Source of the DNA: Streptomyces sp. NBC_01478
Lineage (GTDB): Bacteria > Actinomycetota > Actinomycetes > Streptomycetales > Streptomycetaceae
Assembly: GCF_036227225.1 (NCBI RefSeq)
Contig: NZ_CP109444.1
Span: forward strand, 9,281,501 to 9,345,500
Length of the DNA stretch: 64,000 nt
Direction: 5' to 3'
The notes under the pieces are model-generated. The model saw only the letters and a program-made list of their open reading frames with translations, did no database searches and was not told the DNA's origin. Of the stretch, positions 6,416 through 17,811 are shown piece by piece. Made by a program: the position numbers and the translations under genes. Position 1 is the first letter of the stretch. The number at the start of each line of letters is the position of its first letter.

Positions 6416-9226
6416 TCAGTTCGGACGGCGCCCCGCCGCCAGTCGGACGATATCCACCCGGGAGCGGATCCCCAGCTTGCGGTAGACCCGGGTCAGGGTC
6501 GCCTCGACCGTCTTGACGCTGATGAACAGCCGGGCGGCGATCTCCCGGTTGGTGGCGCCCTCCATGACGAGCGCGGCGACCTGACGCTCCATCGAGGCCA
6601 GCCCGTCGAGCCCCTCCAGGGCGGGGGTGGGCGTGGGCACGGGCGTCGGCTCCGGCGTCCTGGTGACGGCCGCCTCGTCCACCTGCCGCAGCCAGGGCAG
6701 CGCCCGGCAGCGCCGGAACAGCCGGGTCGCCTCGTCGTACGACGTCGGTCCGGGCTGTCCGGTGCGCAGCGACGCCAGCGCGAACGCGGCGCGGGCCTCC
6801 TCCAGGCCGTAGCCGAGTTTGGCGAGCCGGTCCTGAACGGACGTCAGTTGCGCCACGGCCGCGTCGTGTTCGCCGCGTGCCGCGCGCACCAGGGCCTCGG
6901 CGCGGTCGAGTACGGCGAGGACGCTCTCGCGGCCGAGGCGCAGCGCGCGCTCGCGGGTCACGTCGATGACGTCCTGGGCCTCGGCGATCTCGCCGATGCG
7001 GACGAGGGCCTCGGCGAGGTCGCCGTGCCAGCGGCCGCGCGCCGGGTCGGTCACCTTGAGGGCCTGCTCCAGTTCGCGGACCCGGCGCAGCGAGCGGACG
7101 GTCCCGTGCGCGTCCCCGGCGACCAACTGGGCGTATCCCAGGGCCCCGAGAGCACGGGAGAGATACATCTGGTCGCCGTCCTCCTCGGCGTGCTCGACCG
7201 CCTCCCGGGCCAGCGCGAGGGCCTCCTCGACGTCACCGCCGGAGGCCTCGGCGAGCGCGGTGAGCATCGCGGACGCGGTCTGGCCGATGCCGGAGTCGCG
7301 GGCCAGCCTGAGGCCCTCCCGGGCCAGGTCGAGGGCGCGGCCGCAGTGCCCGGAGCGCAGTTCGGTCTCGGCGAAGCCGCGCAGGAAGTGCACCTCGCTC
7401 TCCACCGACCCGCGCCGCCGCACCTCGCGCAGCAGCGCGGTGATGGTGGCGCGTGCCTCCGGCAGTTGATCGCTCATCACCAGCCAGCGGAACCGGGCCG
7501 AGCCGGCGCCGTTGTGATGGCACGCCACCCTCGGGTCCTGGGGCTCCTTCAGCGCGCGCTTGATGGTGTGCGGGGCGTCCGGATGCCCCATCAGGGTCTC
7601 GGTCTGCGCCTGGAAAGAGAGCGCGAGGAGTTCGGTGCGCCGGTCGCCGGCGCGCGCGGCCAACTCCGCCGAGCGCGCGGTCTCCGCCCGGGCCTCCGCG
7701 AAGTCGCCCTCCACGAGCAGGGCGCGCCAGGCCAGTTGGTAGCGGACCAGGGCGAGCAGCCGGGGGTCGTCGCCCGCGTCGGCGAGGGCCTGCGGGAAGA
7801 CGGCGTCGACGTCCGCCATCGAGTGGCCCGCCGTGTCGATCACGATGATCCAGGCCCGCACCCGCTCGGCGGGCACCGAGGTCCGGGTCAGCACCTCGCG
7901 CGCGATGTCCCGGGCGAGGTCCAGCTCGCCCGCGGTGATCGCGTCCTCGGAGGCCTGCAACCGCCGCTCGTCCGGGCCCGGCACGCTGTCACCGGGGGTG
8001 TGCCGGGCGGCGAGCAGTCCGAGCGAGGCGGCGACCGAGGGCGCCCCGCGGTCGCGGGCCAGGGTGGCGGCCTCGGCGAGCCGGGCGGCGACCTCCGGGT
8101 CGGTGCCTATGGTGGCCAGCGCCAGGTGCCGGGCGCGCTCGATGGGGTCGGGGGCCGCGGTCGACAGCGCGGCGTGCGCGGCCCGTCGCTCCTGCGCGGG
8201 GGCCTCCGCGTACAGCGCGGCGGAGATCAGCGGATGCGCGAACCGTACGGCGGGGCCCTCGGGTTCCGTTGCCAGCAGGCCGAGTTCGGCGGCCTGGGCG
8301 GTCTCGGCCTCGGCGTTCTCCCGGCCGGCCGTCTGGAGCAGGGCCACGGTCGGGCGGGCGCCCGCGCTCGCGACCAGCAGGGTGCGGCGGGCCTCGGCGG
8401 GCAGCATGTCGAGCCGGCTCAGCACCAACGCGCGTAGCGAGGTGGGCACGGGGAGCGGCTCGCCGGGTCTCGGCGGGGTCGGGTTCTCGGCGAGGGCGCG
8501 GCCCAACTCCAGTGCGAACAGCGGGTTTCCGCCGCTGGTGCGGTGGATCTCGCGGACCGTGGAGCGGGGCAGCCCGGTGTAGCCGCGGTGGTCGAGCAGC
8601 GCGGAGACCTGGGCCCGGGAGAGCGGGCTGAGCCGGAACGCGAGGGTGTCCGGCGGCGAGGCGCTCAGATAGCGGTCGTACTCCTGGCCCTCGGTGCGCA
8701 CCGCGAAGACCATCTGCACCTGGGTGTCCCCGAGGCGGCGGGCGGCGAAGCCGAGGAGTTCCGCGCTGGCCGGGTCCAGCCACTGCAGATCATCGGCTAC
8801 GACGAAGACGGGGCCGTCGGCGGCGAGGGCGCGCAGCGCGGACAGGACGGCGAGGCGCAGGGCGAGTCCGTCGCGCTGGAGGGAGGACTCACCGCGTCCG
8901 GTGAGCGCGGATTCCAGTGCCGTGCGCTGGGCGACGGGCAGCCGCTCGGACACCTCGTCCAGGACCAGACCAAGGAGGTCGGCGAGGGCCAGGAAGGGGA
9001 GATGGGATTCGGACTCCGTGGCCGAGCAGCGCAAGACGGTCCGTGCCGTGTCGCCGTATTCCGCGGCCAAGGCCCGCAGGACGGTCGACTTTCCTATTCC
9101 GGCGGGGCCGTGGAGCAGCACACTGCCACCCTCGGCGAGCTGGTCACGGGCGGCGTTGAACATCTCCTCCCGGCCGATGACCAGGTCGGGGCGCGTTCTG
9201 GCAGGCTCCTTGAAGTCCCGTCGCAC
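6416..9226 (-). CDS. LAL-type LuxR regulator with N-terminal AAA ATPase
   Basis: A regulator of about 936 aa (large ATP-binding LuxR/MalT type). Near the N-terminus the Walker A GPAGIGKST and the Walker B-like VFVVADDLQWLD form an STAND-type NTPase. The middle is a long helical, TPR-like sensor region, and the C-terminus carries a LuxR helix-turn-helix (LASMERQVAALVMEGATNRE through VKTVEATLTRVYRKLGI). Such proteins switch with nucleotide and ligand and activate adjacent genes. The start GTG at 9226 has GGGGAG eight bases upstream; longer reads from 9232 or 9262 are possible. The downstream protease gene (gap about 200 bp) is the natural candidate target. The ligand is not predictable. Confidence 0.9.
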   Translation of the reverse strand: MRRDFKEPARTRPDLVIGREEMFNAARDQLAEGGSVLLHGPAGIGKSTVLRALAAEYGDTARTVLRCSATESESHLPFLALADLLGLVLDEVSERLPVAQRTALESALTGRGESSLQRDGLALRLAVLSALRALAADGPVFVVADDLQWLDPASAELLGFAARRLGDTQVQMVFAVRTEGQEYDRYLSASPPDTLAFRLSPLSRAQVSALLDHRGYTGLPRSTVREIHRTSGGNPLFALELGRALAENPTPPRPGEPLPVPTSLRALVLSRLDMLPAEARRTLLVASAGARPTVALLQTAGRENAEAETAQAAELGLLATEPEGPAVRFAHPLISAALYAEAPAQERRAAHAALSTAAPDPIERARHLALATIGTDPEVAARLAEAATLARDRGAPSVAASLGLLAARHTPGDSVPGPDERRLQASEDAITAGELDLARDIAREVLTRTSVPAERVRAWIIVIDTAGHSMADVDAVFPQALADAGDDPRLLALVRYQLAWRALLVEGDFAEARAETARSAELAARAGDRRTELLALSFQAQTETLMGHPDAPHTIKRALKEPQDPRVACHHNGAGSARFRWLVMSDQLPEARATITALLREVRRRGSVESEVHFLRGFAETELRSGHCGRALDLAREGLRLARDSGIGQTASAMLTALAEASGGDVEEALALAREAVEHAEEDGDQMYLSRALGALGYAQLVAGDAHGTVRSLRRVRELEQALKVTDPARGRWHGDLAEALVRIGEIAEAQDVIDVTRERALRLGRESVLAVLDRAEALVRAARGEHDAAVAQLTSVQDRLAKLGYGLEEARAAFALASLRTGQPGPTSYDEATRLFRRCRALPWLRQVDEAAVTRTPEPTPVPTPTPALEGLDGLASMERQVAALVMEGATNREIAARLFISVKTVEATLTRVYRKLGIRSRVDIVRLAAGRRPN

Positions 9227-9394
9227 GGTCACCGCTCCCCTCGTGTGTCGTGTCCGGGCCAATATTAGGCAATCAGTCCTTGAAATTCGGATGGACGGGG
9301 TCGTGAGGGAAATAACAACTGTGCGGCATCAGGAAATTCAAAGCTCCGATGAATGAATAGACGGTCGTCGCGAAGGCTGGTCCAGAGGATCCCA

Positions 9395-9475
9395 CCCGGG
9401 CCCGTCCGGTGCCAGGGGGCAGTGTCCGGGCCTGTCCGGAACCGGCGGGCAGCGCCCGGGCCCGGCCGGTACCGC
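9395..9475. repeat. 30-bp tandem repeats, about 2.7 copies
   Basis: Two full units (9395-9424 and 9425-9454) and a partial third (9455-9475) each begin with a C/T-CCGGGCC core and carry a G-rich 3' half. They are imperfect copies with 30-bp periodicity, immediately downstream of the stop of the GAF-LuxR gene and before the start of the LAL regulator. The unit length is a multiple of three, but the only long frame through them is not that of the GAF-LuxR gene. Confidence 0.7.
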
Positions 9476-9481
9476 GAGGCC

Positions 9482-10315
9482 TCACGGCAGCACCCCCGCC
9501 CGCCGCGCCGCCACCACGGCCTCCCCGCGGGTGTGCGCGCCCAGCCTCCGCATCGCCGAGCGCAGATACCCCTTCACCGTCTCCGGCCGCAGCCCGAGCC
9601 GCTCCGCCGCCACCGCGTTCGTCGCCCCCGCCGCCACACACGCCAGTACGTCCAGCTCCCGGGGCGCCAGCTCCACCTCCCCGGTCGCCGCCTCGGTGGT
9701 CAACAGGCCGCAGGCGTCCAGGAGTTCGGCCCGCAGCGCCGGGTCCGGGATACGCGGGGCCAGCGCCCGCAGCGCCGCGTGCGCCTCCCGCACCTGCTCC
9801 CACACCGCGCTCGCCGCCGGGTCGGGGGCCGGCGCGGGGCGCGCCGCGCTCAGCAGCTCCCGCACCTCCTCCCGGACCACCAGCGCCTGCTCCACGTCCC
9901 GCGCGGCCGCCATCGCCGCGCTCAGCATCCGGTCGCCCAAGGGCTGGGCGGTGCGCAGCGCGCCGTAGAGGACACCTCGCACCCGGCGTCGTACGACGAC
10001 CGGGACCGCGAGGATCGCGCGCAGGCCCTCGGCGGCCACCGGGGCGTCGTACTCGTGGCTGATCTGGCGGGAGGCGGAGTAGTCCAGGACGGCGCACGGG
10101 CGGGCGAGGGCGACCGCCTTGCCGCCGAGGCCGTTGCCCGAGGACACCGCGAGGGCGCGCAGGGACGGGGTCAACGTGCCGCTCAGTTCGCTGATGCGCA
10201 TCTGCTGCCGGCCGCTTTCGACCAGGCCGCCGAAGGCGACCGGCAGCCCGGTGCCGCGCCGGAGTCGTACCAGCGCCGCCTGAATCTCCACCATCCCCGC
10301 CGCGTCCGTCGCCAC
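9482..10315 (-). CDS. GAF-domain LuxR-type transcriptional regulator
   Basis: A 277-aa regulator. Residues about 10-160 are a GAF-like sensor (GNGLGGKAVALARPCAVLDY, then ILAVPVVVRRRVRGVLYGAL). A helical linker follows, then a C-terminal LuxR helix-turn-helix (ELAPRELDVLACVAAGATNA, then LRPETVKGYLRSAMRRLGAH). It starts at GTG 10315 with AAGGGG upstream. It is divergent from a two-gene acyl-CoA synthetase operon, with a 16-bp palindrome in the 125-bp space between them. It therefore probably controls that operon and itself, perhaps in response to an aromatic or fatty acid or its CoA ester; that ligand is inference. Confidence 0.85.
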   Translation of the reverse strand: MATDAAGMVEIQAALVRLRRGTGLPVAFGGLVESGRQQMRISELSGTLTPSLRALAVSSGNGLGGKAVALARPCAVLDYSASRQISHEYDAPVAAEGLRAILAVPVVVRRRVRGVLYGALRTAQPLGDRMLSAAMAAARDVEQALVVREEVRELLSAARPAPAPDPAASAVWEQVREAHAALRALAPRIPDPALRAELLDACGLLTTEAATGEVELAPRELDVLACVAAGATNAVAAERLGLRPETVKGYLRSAMRRLGAHTRGEAVVAARRAGVLP

Positions 10316-10352
10316 CCGCTTGCCCCTTCATTGCGGCCGCTCTGCTGCACAC

Positions 10353-10368
10353 ACCCCCGTACGGGGGT
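10353..10368. promoter_or_regulatory. 16-bp perfect palindrome, candidate LuxR operator
   Basis: ACCCCCGTACGGGGGT is perfectly self-complementary and sits in the divergent space between the GAF-LuxR regulator gene (start 10315) and the acyl-CoA synthetase operon (start 10441). Position and symmetry suit a dimeric regulator controlling both directions. Confidence 0.55.
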
Positions 10369-10440
10369 AGTGAGACCCACATCACGGATTACACGATGTC
10401 AGAGAGCCGCCCGGCAATGGTCCGGTTACTAGGAGGACAG

Positions 10441-12111
10441 ATGACGACGGCGAGTGAGTCGTTCCGCAGCGCCCGGGATTTCCTGTTGGCGCATCGCGAG
10501 GACTATGACACGGCCTACGAGGGTTTCTCCTGGCCCCGGCCCGAGCACTTCAACTGGGCGCTCGACTGGTTCGACGTCATCGCGGCCGGCAACGACCGCA
10601 CGGCCCTGCGGATCGTGGAGGAGGACGGCTCCGAGGCCGCCTTCTCCTTCGCCGAGCTGTCCGAGCGCTCGAACCGGGTCGCCAACTGGCTGCGCGCCCA
10701 GGGCGTCCGCGCCGAGGACCGGATCCTCGTCATGCTCGGCAACCAGACCGAGCTGTGGGAGACGGCCCTGGCCGCGATGAAGCTGCGCGCCGTCGTCATC
10801 CCCGCCACCCCGCTGCTCGGCGCCGCCGACCTGCGCGACCGCGTCGAACGCGGCCGGGTCCGGCAGGTGATCGTGCGCGCCGCGGACGCCGCGAAGTTCG
10901 ACGAGGTGCCCGGGACCTACACGCGGATCACGGTCGGCGGCGCGGTCGAGGGGTGGCGGACGTACGAGGACGCGTACGCCGCCCCGGCCGCGTTCGCGCC
11001 GGACGAGGCGACCCTGGCCGACGACCCGCTGATGCTCTACTTCACCTCGGGCACCACCGCCCACCCCAAGCTGGTCGAGCACACCCACACGTCGTACCCG
11101 ATCGGGCACTTGGCGACGATGTACTGGATCGGCCTCCGGCCCGGAGACGTGCATCTCAACATCTCCTCGCCCGGCTGGGCCAAGCACGCCTGGTCCAACC
11201 TCTTCGCCCCGTGGAACGCCGAGGCGACCGTCTTCATCCACAACTACACCCGCTTCGACGCGCCCCGGCTGCTGGCCGAGATGGACCGGGCGGGCGTCAC
11301 CACCTTCTGCGCCCCGCCGACCGTGTGGCGGATGCTCATCCAGGCCGACCTGACCCAACTGCGCACCCCGCCCCGCGAGGCCCTGGCCGCGGGGGAGCCG
11401 CTCAACCCCGAGGTGATCGAGCAGGTCCGGCGGGCCTGGGGCGTCACGATCCGGGACGGTTTCGGGCAGACGGAGACGGCCGTGCAGGTGTCCAACAGTC
11501 CCGGCCAGCCGTTGAAGACGGGTTCGATGGGGCGGCCGAGCCCGGGTTACCGGGTCGAGCTGCTCGATCCGGTGTCGGGCGCGCCGGGCGTGGCCGAGGG
11601 GGAGATCGCGCTCGACCTGTCCAACCGTCCGGTGGGCCTGATGACCGGCTACCACGGAGACCCGGACCGTACGGCGGAGGCGATGGCGGGCGGCTACTAC
11701 CGCACCGGCGACATCGGCGCCCGGGACGCGGACGGCTACATCACCTACGTCGGCCGGTCCGACGACGTCTTCAAGGCCTCCGACTACAAGATCTCCCCGT
11801 TCGAGCTGGAGAGCGCCCTGCTGGAGCACGAGGCGGTGGCCGAGGCCGCCGTGGTGCCCGCGCCGGACGAGCTGCGGCTCGCCGTACCGAAGGCGTACGT
11901 CGTGCTCGCGGCGGGCTGGGAGCCGGGACCCGACACCGCGAAGGTGCTGTTCGAGCACTCGCGCGACGTCCTCGCCCCCTACAAGCGCATCCGCCGCCTT
12001 GAGTTCGCGGACCTGCCCAAGACCGTCTCCGGCAAGATCCGCCGGATCGAACTGCGGGAGGCGACGGCCGCGGGGTCGGCCGCCGAGTACCGCGAGGAGG
12101 ACTTCCGATGA
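10441..12111 (+). CDS. AMP-forming acyl-CoA synthetase (medium-chain/benzoate-type)
   Basis: A 556-aa ANL-superfamily ligase that activates a carboxylic acid with ATP to the acyl-adenylate and then the CoA thioester. The P-loop-like [17 protein letters not shown], the core [14 protein letters not shown], the hinge [20 protein letters not shown] and the C-terminal catalytic lysine in [12 protein letters not shown] are all present. The overall pattern resembles medium-chain acyl-CoA synthetases and aryl-CoA ligases rather than acetyl-CoA synthetase. The start is fixed by AGGAGG six bases upstream. It overlaps the next synthetase gene by four bases (ATGA), implying translational coupling. Substrate cannot be read from sequence. 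Confidence 0.9.
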   Translation: MTTASESFRSARDFLLAHREDYDTAYEGFSWPRPEHFNWALDWFDVIAAGNDRTALRIVEEDGSEAAFSFAELSERSNRVANWLRAQGVRAEDRILVMLGNQTELWETALAAMKLRAVVIPATPLLGAADLRDRVERGRVRQVIVRAADAAKFDEVPGTYTRITVGGAVEGWRTYEDAYAAPAAFAPDEATLADDPLMLYFTSGTTAHPKLVEHTHTSYPIGHLATMYWIGLRPGDVHLNISSPGWAKHAWSNLFAPWNAEATVFIHNYTRFDAPRLLAEMDRAGVTTFCAPPTVWRMLIQADLTQLRTPPREALAAGEPLNPEVIEQVRRAWGVTIRDGFGQTETAVQVSNSPGQPLKTGSMGRPSPGYRVELLDPVSGAPGVAEGEIALDLSNRPVGLMTGYHGDPDRTAEAMAGGYYRTGDIGARDADGYITYVGRSDDVFKASDYKISPFELESALLEHEAVAEAAVVPAPDELRLAVPKAYVVLAAGWEPGPDTAKVLFEHSRDVLAPYKRIRRLEFADLPKTVSGKIRRIELREATAAGSAAEYREEDFR

Positions 12112-13727
12112 ACTCGCCGACGAACTCGCCGTTGAACTCGTACAGCCATGGAACCAGCGGGACTTCACTCCTCGGCGACACCATCGGCGCCGACCTCGAC
12201 CGGGCGGTGGCCGCGTGGCCCGACCGCGAGGCACTGGTCGACGTGCCGTCCGGGCGGCGCTGGACGTACGCTCAATTCGCCGCCGACATCGACCAGTTGG
12301 CCCAGGCGCTGCTCGCGAGCGGTGTCGCGAAGGGCGACCGGGTGGGCATCTGGGCGATCAACTGCCCGGAGTGGGTGCTGGTTCAGTACGCCACCGCCCG
12401 GATCGGCGCGGTCATGGTGAACATCAACCCGGCGTACCGCACCCACGAGGTGGAGTTCGTCCTCAAGCAGGCGGGGATCTCGGTCCTGTTCGCCTCGGTG
12501 GCCCACAAGACGAGCGACTACCGGGCGATGGTCGACCAAGTGCGGGGAAAGTGCCCTGAGTTGCGCGAGGTCGTGTACATCGGCGACCCGAGCTGGGACG
12601 CGCTGCTGAGCCGCGGCACGGGGGACGAGCCGTACGCGGAACTGTCCTGCGACGACGCCATCAACATCCAGTACACGTCCGGCACGACGGGTTTCCCCAA
12701 GGGCGCCACCCTCTCCCACCACAACATCCTCAACAACGGCTATTTCGTGGGCGAGTTGATCGCCTACACCGAGCAGGACCGGGTCTGTATCCCGGTGCCC
12801 TTTTACCACTGCTTCGGCATGGTGATGGGCAACCTGGCGGCCACCTCGCACGGCGCGTGCATCGTGATCCCGGCCGCGTCCTTCGACCCGGCGGCGACCC
12901 TGAAGGCGGTCCAGCAGGAGCGCTGCACGTCCCTCTACGGCGTACCGACCATGTTCATCGCGGAGTTGAACCTCCCCGACTTCGCGACCTACGACCTCTC
13001 CTCGCTCCGCACCGGCATCATGGCGGGCTCGCCCTGCCCGGTCGAGGTGATGAAACGGGTGGTCGCCGAGATGCACATGGCGGAGGTGTCCATCTGCTAC
13101 GGCATGACGGAGACGTCCCCGGTCTCGCTGCAGACGCGGATGGACGACGACCTGGAACACCGCACCGGCACGGTCGGCCGGGTCCTTCCACACCTGGAGG
13201 TCAAGGTCGTCGACCCGGCGACCGGCATCACCCAACCCCGGGGCACGGCAGGGGAGTTGTGCACCCGCGGCTACAGCGTGATGCTCGGCTACTGGAACGA
13301 GCCCGGCAAGACCGCCGAGGCGATCGACGCGGGCCGCTGGATGTACACGGGTGACCTCGCGATGATGCGCGAGGACGGCTACGTCGAGATCGTCGGCCGC
13401 ATCAAGGACATGATCATCCGAGGCGGCGAGAACATCTACCCGCGCGAGATCGAGGAGTTCCTCTACACCCACCCGAAGATCGCGGACGTCCAGGTCGTCG
13501 GCATCCCGAACGAGCGCTACGGCGAGGAGGTCCTGGCCTGCGTCATCCCACGCGACCCGGCGGACCCGCTGACCCTGGAGGAACTGCGCGGCTTCTGCGA
13601 GGGCAGGTTGGCGCACTACAAGATCCCGAGCCTGCTCCAGGTCATGGACGCCTTTCCGATGACGGTGTCGGGGAAGGTGCGGAAGGTCGAGCTGCGGGAG
13701 CGGGCTGTTCGGGGTGCTGAGGGGTGA
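12108..13727 (+). CDS. AMP-forming fatty acyl-CoA synthetase
   Basis: A 539-aa member of the same superfamily, with a pattern typical of FadD-like synthetases. Motifs in order are [20 protein letters not shown] (adenylate-forming P-loop), [16 protein letters not shown], the hinge [20 protein letters not shown] followed by [20 protein letters not shown], and the catalytic Lys in [13 protein letters not shown]. It would convert a fatty acid to its CoA ester in the cytoplasm. The ATG overlaps the stop of the upstream ligase gene by four bases, so both are made from one message. Two synthetases in tandem suggest uptake and activation of mixed carboxylic acids. No beta-oxidation genes are adjacent. 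Confidence 0.92.
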   Translation: MNSPTNSPLNSYSHGTSGTSLLGDTIGADLDRAVAAWPDREALVDVPSGRRWTYAQFAADIDQLAQALLASGVAKGDRVGIWAINCPEWVLVQYATARIGAVMVNINPAYRTHEVEFVLKQAGISVLFASVAHKTSDYRAMVDQVRGKCPELREVVYIGDPSWDALLSRGTGDEPYAELSCDDAINIQYTSGTTGFPKGATLSHHNILNNGYFVGELIAYTEQDRVCIPVPFYHCFGMVMGNLAATSHGACIVIPAASFDPAATLKAVQQERCTSLYGVPTMFIAELNLPDFATYDLSSLRTGIMAGSPCPVEVMKRVVAEMHMAEVSICYGMTETSPVSLQTRMDDDLEHRTGTVGRVLPHLEVKVVDPATGITQPRGTAGELCTRGYSVMLGYWNEPGKTAEAIDAGRWMYTGDLAMMREDGYVEIVGRIKDMIIRGGENIYPREIEEFLYTHPKIADVQVVGIPNERYGEEVLACVIPRDPADPLTLEELRGFCEGRLAHYKIPSLLQVMDAFPMTVSGKVRKVELRERAVRGAEG

Positions 13728-14127
13728 GGCGGTGAGGTGAGGGTGCGGAGCCCACGGGGTGATCGGCGGTAGGGCGCCGGCTCGCGGTACGGCTGGCGGG
13801 CCCGTGCGCTTCCGGTGAATCCTGGTGCCGCCCTCGGGCTGGTGCGGGTGGATTCGACGAGGCGGTCAACGCTGCACGAGGCGCTCGGCTGCGGGCGGAT
13901 CGGTCGCCAGGCGTCAGGCCAAGAGCCGTCAGAACGGCCCGAGTCGGGCCCGTGCCCCGCGTGCCTCGACGGTCTGCGGCGCGTCTCATGGGACGGCCTG
14001 CGCGGCGGGTCATTCTTGGCCCGGCTGAGCGGGTGCCGCATGCCGTAGCCGGCGCAGAGTCGCCTCGAAGCCATGAGCGCCCTCAAATTCGGTTGCCGCC
14101 ACACACGGGCCCCGCTCCAATGCCTCC
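13728..14127. other. 400-bp gap without a supportable gene
   Basis: Between the acyl-CoA synthetase operon and the methyltransferase I see no frame with a ribosome site, family match or normal third-position bias. Short open frames exist (for example 13815-14048, + strand) but have unusual composition and no start signal. No strong hairpin or known repeat was recognised. Confidence 0.5.
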
Positions 14128-14892
14128 ATGACCGTTCACGGGCCTGCCGACCATGTCGAGCTGAACCGGCGCTACTGGGATGACCACGCGGCGGCCTCGC
14201 ACGGTCCGCTCGCGCGGGGCCATTGGGCGGCGGCGCAGCCACGTTGGGGACTGTGGGCGACGCCGGAGTCGCAAGCCTCGGTGTTTCCCGAGGACATCGC
14301 CGGGTCGCGCGCGATCGAGCTGGGTTGTGGCACCGCGTACGTCTCGGCCTGGCTCGCGCGAGCAGGCGCCCACCCTGTCGGGATCGATCTGTCGCGTGAA
14401 CAGCTCGCCACCGCACGGGAGATGCAGACGGAGTTCGGCCTCGACTTCCCCCTCGTGCTGGGCAACGCCGAGCAAGTCCCCTACGACGACGACACGTTCG
14501 ACTTCGCGATCAGCGACTACGGCGCCTCGCTGTGGTGCGATCCCTACCGGTGGATCCCCGAGGCCGCGCGCCTGCTCGCTCCCGGCGGTCAACTGACGTT
14601 CACCCGCCGGTCACCCCTGTTCGCGCTCTGCACGCCGCCGGACGGAACCGCCGCCACCACGCTGCTCCGTCCACAGTTCGGCCTGCGTCGGCTGGACGGG
14701 GGCGGGGCAGTGGAGTTCACCCTCCCGCACGGCGACATGATCCGCCTGCTGCGATCCCACGGTTTCGTCATCGAGGACCTGATCGAAGTCCAGGCGCCCG
14801 AGTCCGCGCACCGGAACTACCCCGAGGTCTCCGCCGACTGGGCACACCGGTGGCCCAGCGAGGAAATCTGGAAAGCCCGCCTGGTCGGCTGA
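14128..14892 (+). CDS. class I SAM-dependent methyltransferase
   Basis: A 254-aa methyltransferase with a Rossmann-like SAM fold. Motif I is AIELGCGTAYVSAWLARAG, the acidic residue binding the SAM ribose follows in VGIDLSREQLA, and VLGNAEQVPYDDDTFDFAIS covers motifs II and III. The region after ARLLAPGGQLTF matches the post-motif of small-molecule methyltransferases (Methyltransf_11/25). The substrate is unknown; isolated genes of this type are common in Streptomyces. The initiation ATG has no obvious Shine-Dalgarno, and the gene stands alone between a non-coding gap and a convergent gene. Confidence 0.88.
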   Translation: MTVHGPADHVELNRRYWDDHAAASHGPLARGHWAAAQPRWGLWATPESQASVFPEDIAGSRAIELGCGTAYVSAWLARAGAHPVGIDLSREQLATAREMQTEFGLDFPLVLGNAEQVPYDDDTFDFAISDYGASLWCDPYRWIPEAARLLAPGGQLTFTRRSPLFALCTPPDGTAATTLLRPQFGLRRLDGGGAVEFTLPHGDMIRLLRSHGFVIEDLIEVQAPESAHRNYPEVSADWAHRWPSEEIWKARLVG

Positions 14893-14965
14893 CCGAAGGG
14901 GAAGCCATCGGCCTCGGCCTCGATGCCGGCGTCATGCACAGGCATCACGATCCACGGCCGGAGCA

Positions 14966-15673
14966 CTAACTCCCCGCCGCGTCGAGTTGGTCCGCCAGGT
15001 CGTTCACCGGCTGGGGTGTGCCCGTGAGGTCGAGGACGAACAGGGGGATGCCGAGGGCGTCCGCGCGGGCGCGGGCGTCGTCGGTGTATCCGGCGAGGGA
15101 GAAGTAGACGCACTCGGTGGTCTCCGTCATGGCCGTCAGCCACAGGCACTCCACGTCGCGCAGTGAGGCCGGCCGCACGGTCGGGTCCACCTGCGCCAGG
15201 ATGCCGCGGGCGGCAAGGCCGATGCCGGACGGCGGCCGCTGGTCGGCGCGGCGGATGTCCCGGTAGCCGAGCCAGCGCAGATACAGCGCGGCGGCGGTGA
15301 CCGCGTCGCGCGCGGTACGGATCGTGACGGGCTGGAACGCGGGCCGGCCCTCGACGTCGGCGCGGACCTTGGTGGTCCTCGGGGCCGGTTCCGCCGTCGG
15401 CTCCGCCCCCGCGACCGGAATCCGCAGCAGCGTCCCGCACGGGCAGCCCAGCTCCGGGTACGGCCACTCGTCCAGCCGGCCGCAGGCCGCGCAGCGCACG
15501 GCGATCCAGTCCTCGTCCCACACCCGGTGGGTCACGACCGTCGCCACCCCGCGCGGGTCCAGCGGCGGGGCGACAGGGGCCCCGCACACACAGGGATACG
15601 ACGGTGCCGCGTAGACGTGCTCACGTCGGCAACTGGGACAGCGCACCGACACGCTCTCGGACATGAGCCCCAT
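14966..15673 (-). CDS. zinc-ribbon protein with degenerate Mrr-like nuclease domain
   Basis: A 235-aa protein with two parts. The N-terminus (1-85) has four CxxC/CxC pairs (CPSC, CVCGAP, CAACGR, CPCGT), suggesting two zinc ribbons. The C-terminus (about 110-225) reads like an Mrr/restriction-endonuclease-like PD-(D/E)xK domain: LRWLGYRDIRRA, SGIGLAARGILAQVDPTVRP, then VYFSLAGYTDDARARADALG and IPLFVLDLTG. Where active relatives carry GxD and QxK, this protein has GIG and QVD, so catalytic Asp and Lys look lost. It may bind nucleic acid without cutting. The start at 15673 is firm (AGGAGG six bases upstream). It is divergent from gcl. The domain call is inference from pattern. Confidence 0.65.
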   Translation of the reverse strand: MGLMSESVSVRCPSCRREHVYAAPSYPCVCGAPVAPPLDPRGVATVVTHRVWDEDWIAVRCAACGRLDEWPYPELGCPCGTLLRIPVAGAEPTAEPAPRTTKVRADVEGRPAFQPVTIRTARDAVTAAALYLRWLGYRDIRRADQRPPSGIGLAARGILAQVDPTVRPASLRDVECLWLTAMTETTECVYFSLAGYTDDARARADALGIPLFVLDLTGTPQPVNDLADQLDAAGS

Positions 15674-15732
15674 AGTCCTCCTGAAAACCCCTGCTTGTCC
15701 GTCCCTTGACGGCCTTGGTCACCCCACTTACA

Positions 15733-15773
15733 TTGAATTCCAGATAGTAGAAGTTAGATTCCACAATGCGGAA
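15733..15773 (+). promoter_or_regulatory. gcl promoter with two IclR-type operators
   Basis: Two palindromic boxes, TTCC-AGATAGT-AGAA (15738-15752) and TTCC-ACAATGC-GGAA (15759-15773), have centres exactly 21 bp apart. They overlap a plausible promoter: -35 TTGAAT (15733-15738), 16 bp, -10 TAGATT (15755-15760). The same paired arrangement recurs before hyi, aceB, the IclR gene and allantoinase, so this is probably the site of the AllR-like repressor. Confidence 0.75.
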
Positions 15774-15852
15774 GTAGTCGAAATCCATCGGGGAGTTTTC
15801 ACCGCGGGGCGCGCCGGTGATGCGAATCCGACAGCCGAAGCAGGAGTACTCC

Positions 15853-17637
<1,785 letters not shown>

Positions 17638-17652
17638 GACAAGATCTGGGAC

Positions 17653-17696
17653 AAGTAGGGGCGGGCCCATCCGAAAGGATGGGCCCGCCCCTACTT
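17653..17696. terminator. strong terminator after gcl
   Basis: A perfect 20-bp stem (17653-17672 with 17677-17696) is capped by a GAAA tetraloop, 15 bp after the gcl stop. The symmetric G+C-rich stem would work in both directions, also ending the convergent small gene's transcript. Confidence 0.9.
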
Positions 17697-17720
17697 CTTG
17701 GCAGGCGCGAAGCGCCGACC

Positions 17721-17779
17721 AAAGGGGCGCGGGGAACTGCGCGACCAGCCACAGACAACCCGCACCCCGCAACCGACAG
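17721..17779. repeat. Streptomyces-type dispersed intergenic repeat, short form
   Basis: The segment carries AGGGGCGCGGGG, then GCGCGACCAGCCAC, then CCGCACCCCGCAACCGACAG. The first two blocks recur in the same order at 61136-61188, where a 28-bp GC-rich spacer replaces the four bases AACT. I remember closely similar stretches in many Streptomyces intergenic regions. It follows the gcl terminator directly. Confidence 0.65.
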
Positions 17780-17811
17780 AACCCGGCAGGACCTACCCGG
17801 CCCCACCCGGT

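Noticed and set aside
13815..14048. 77-residue + strand frame in the 400-bp gap
   Set aside because: No ribosome site, no family resemblance and atypical composition; could at most be a degraded remnant.
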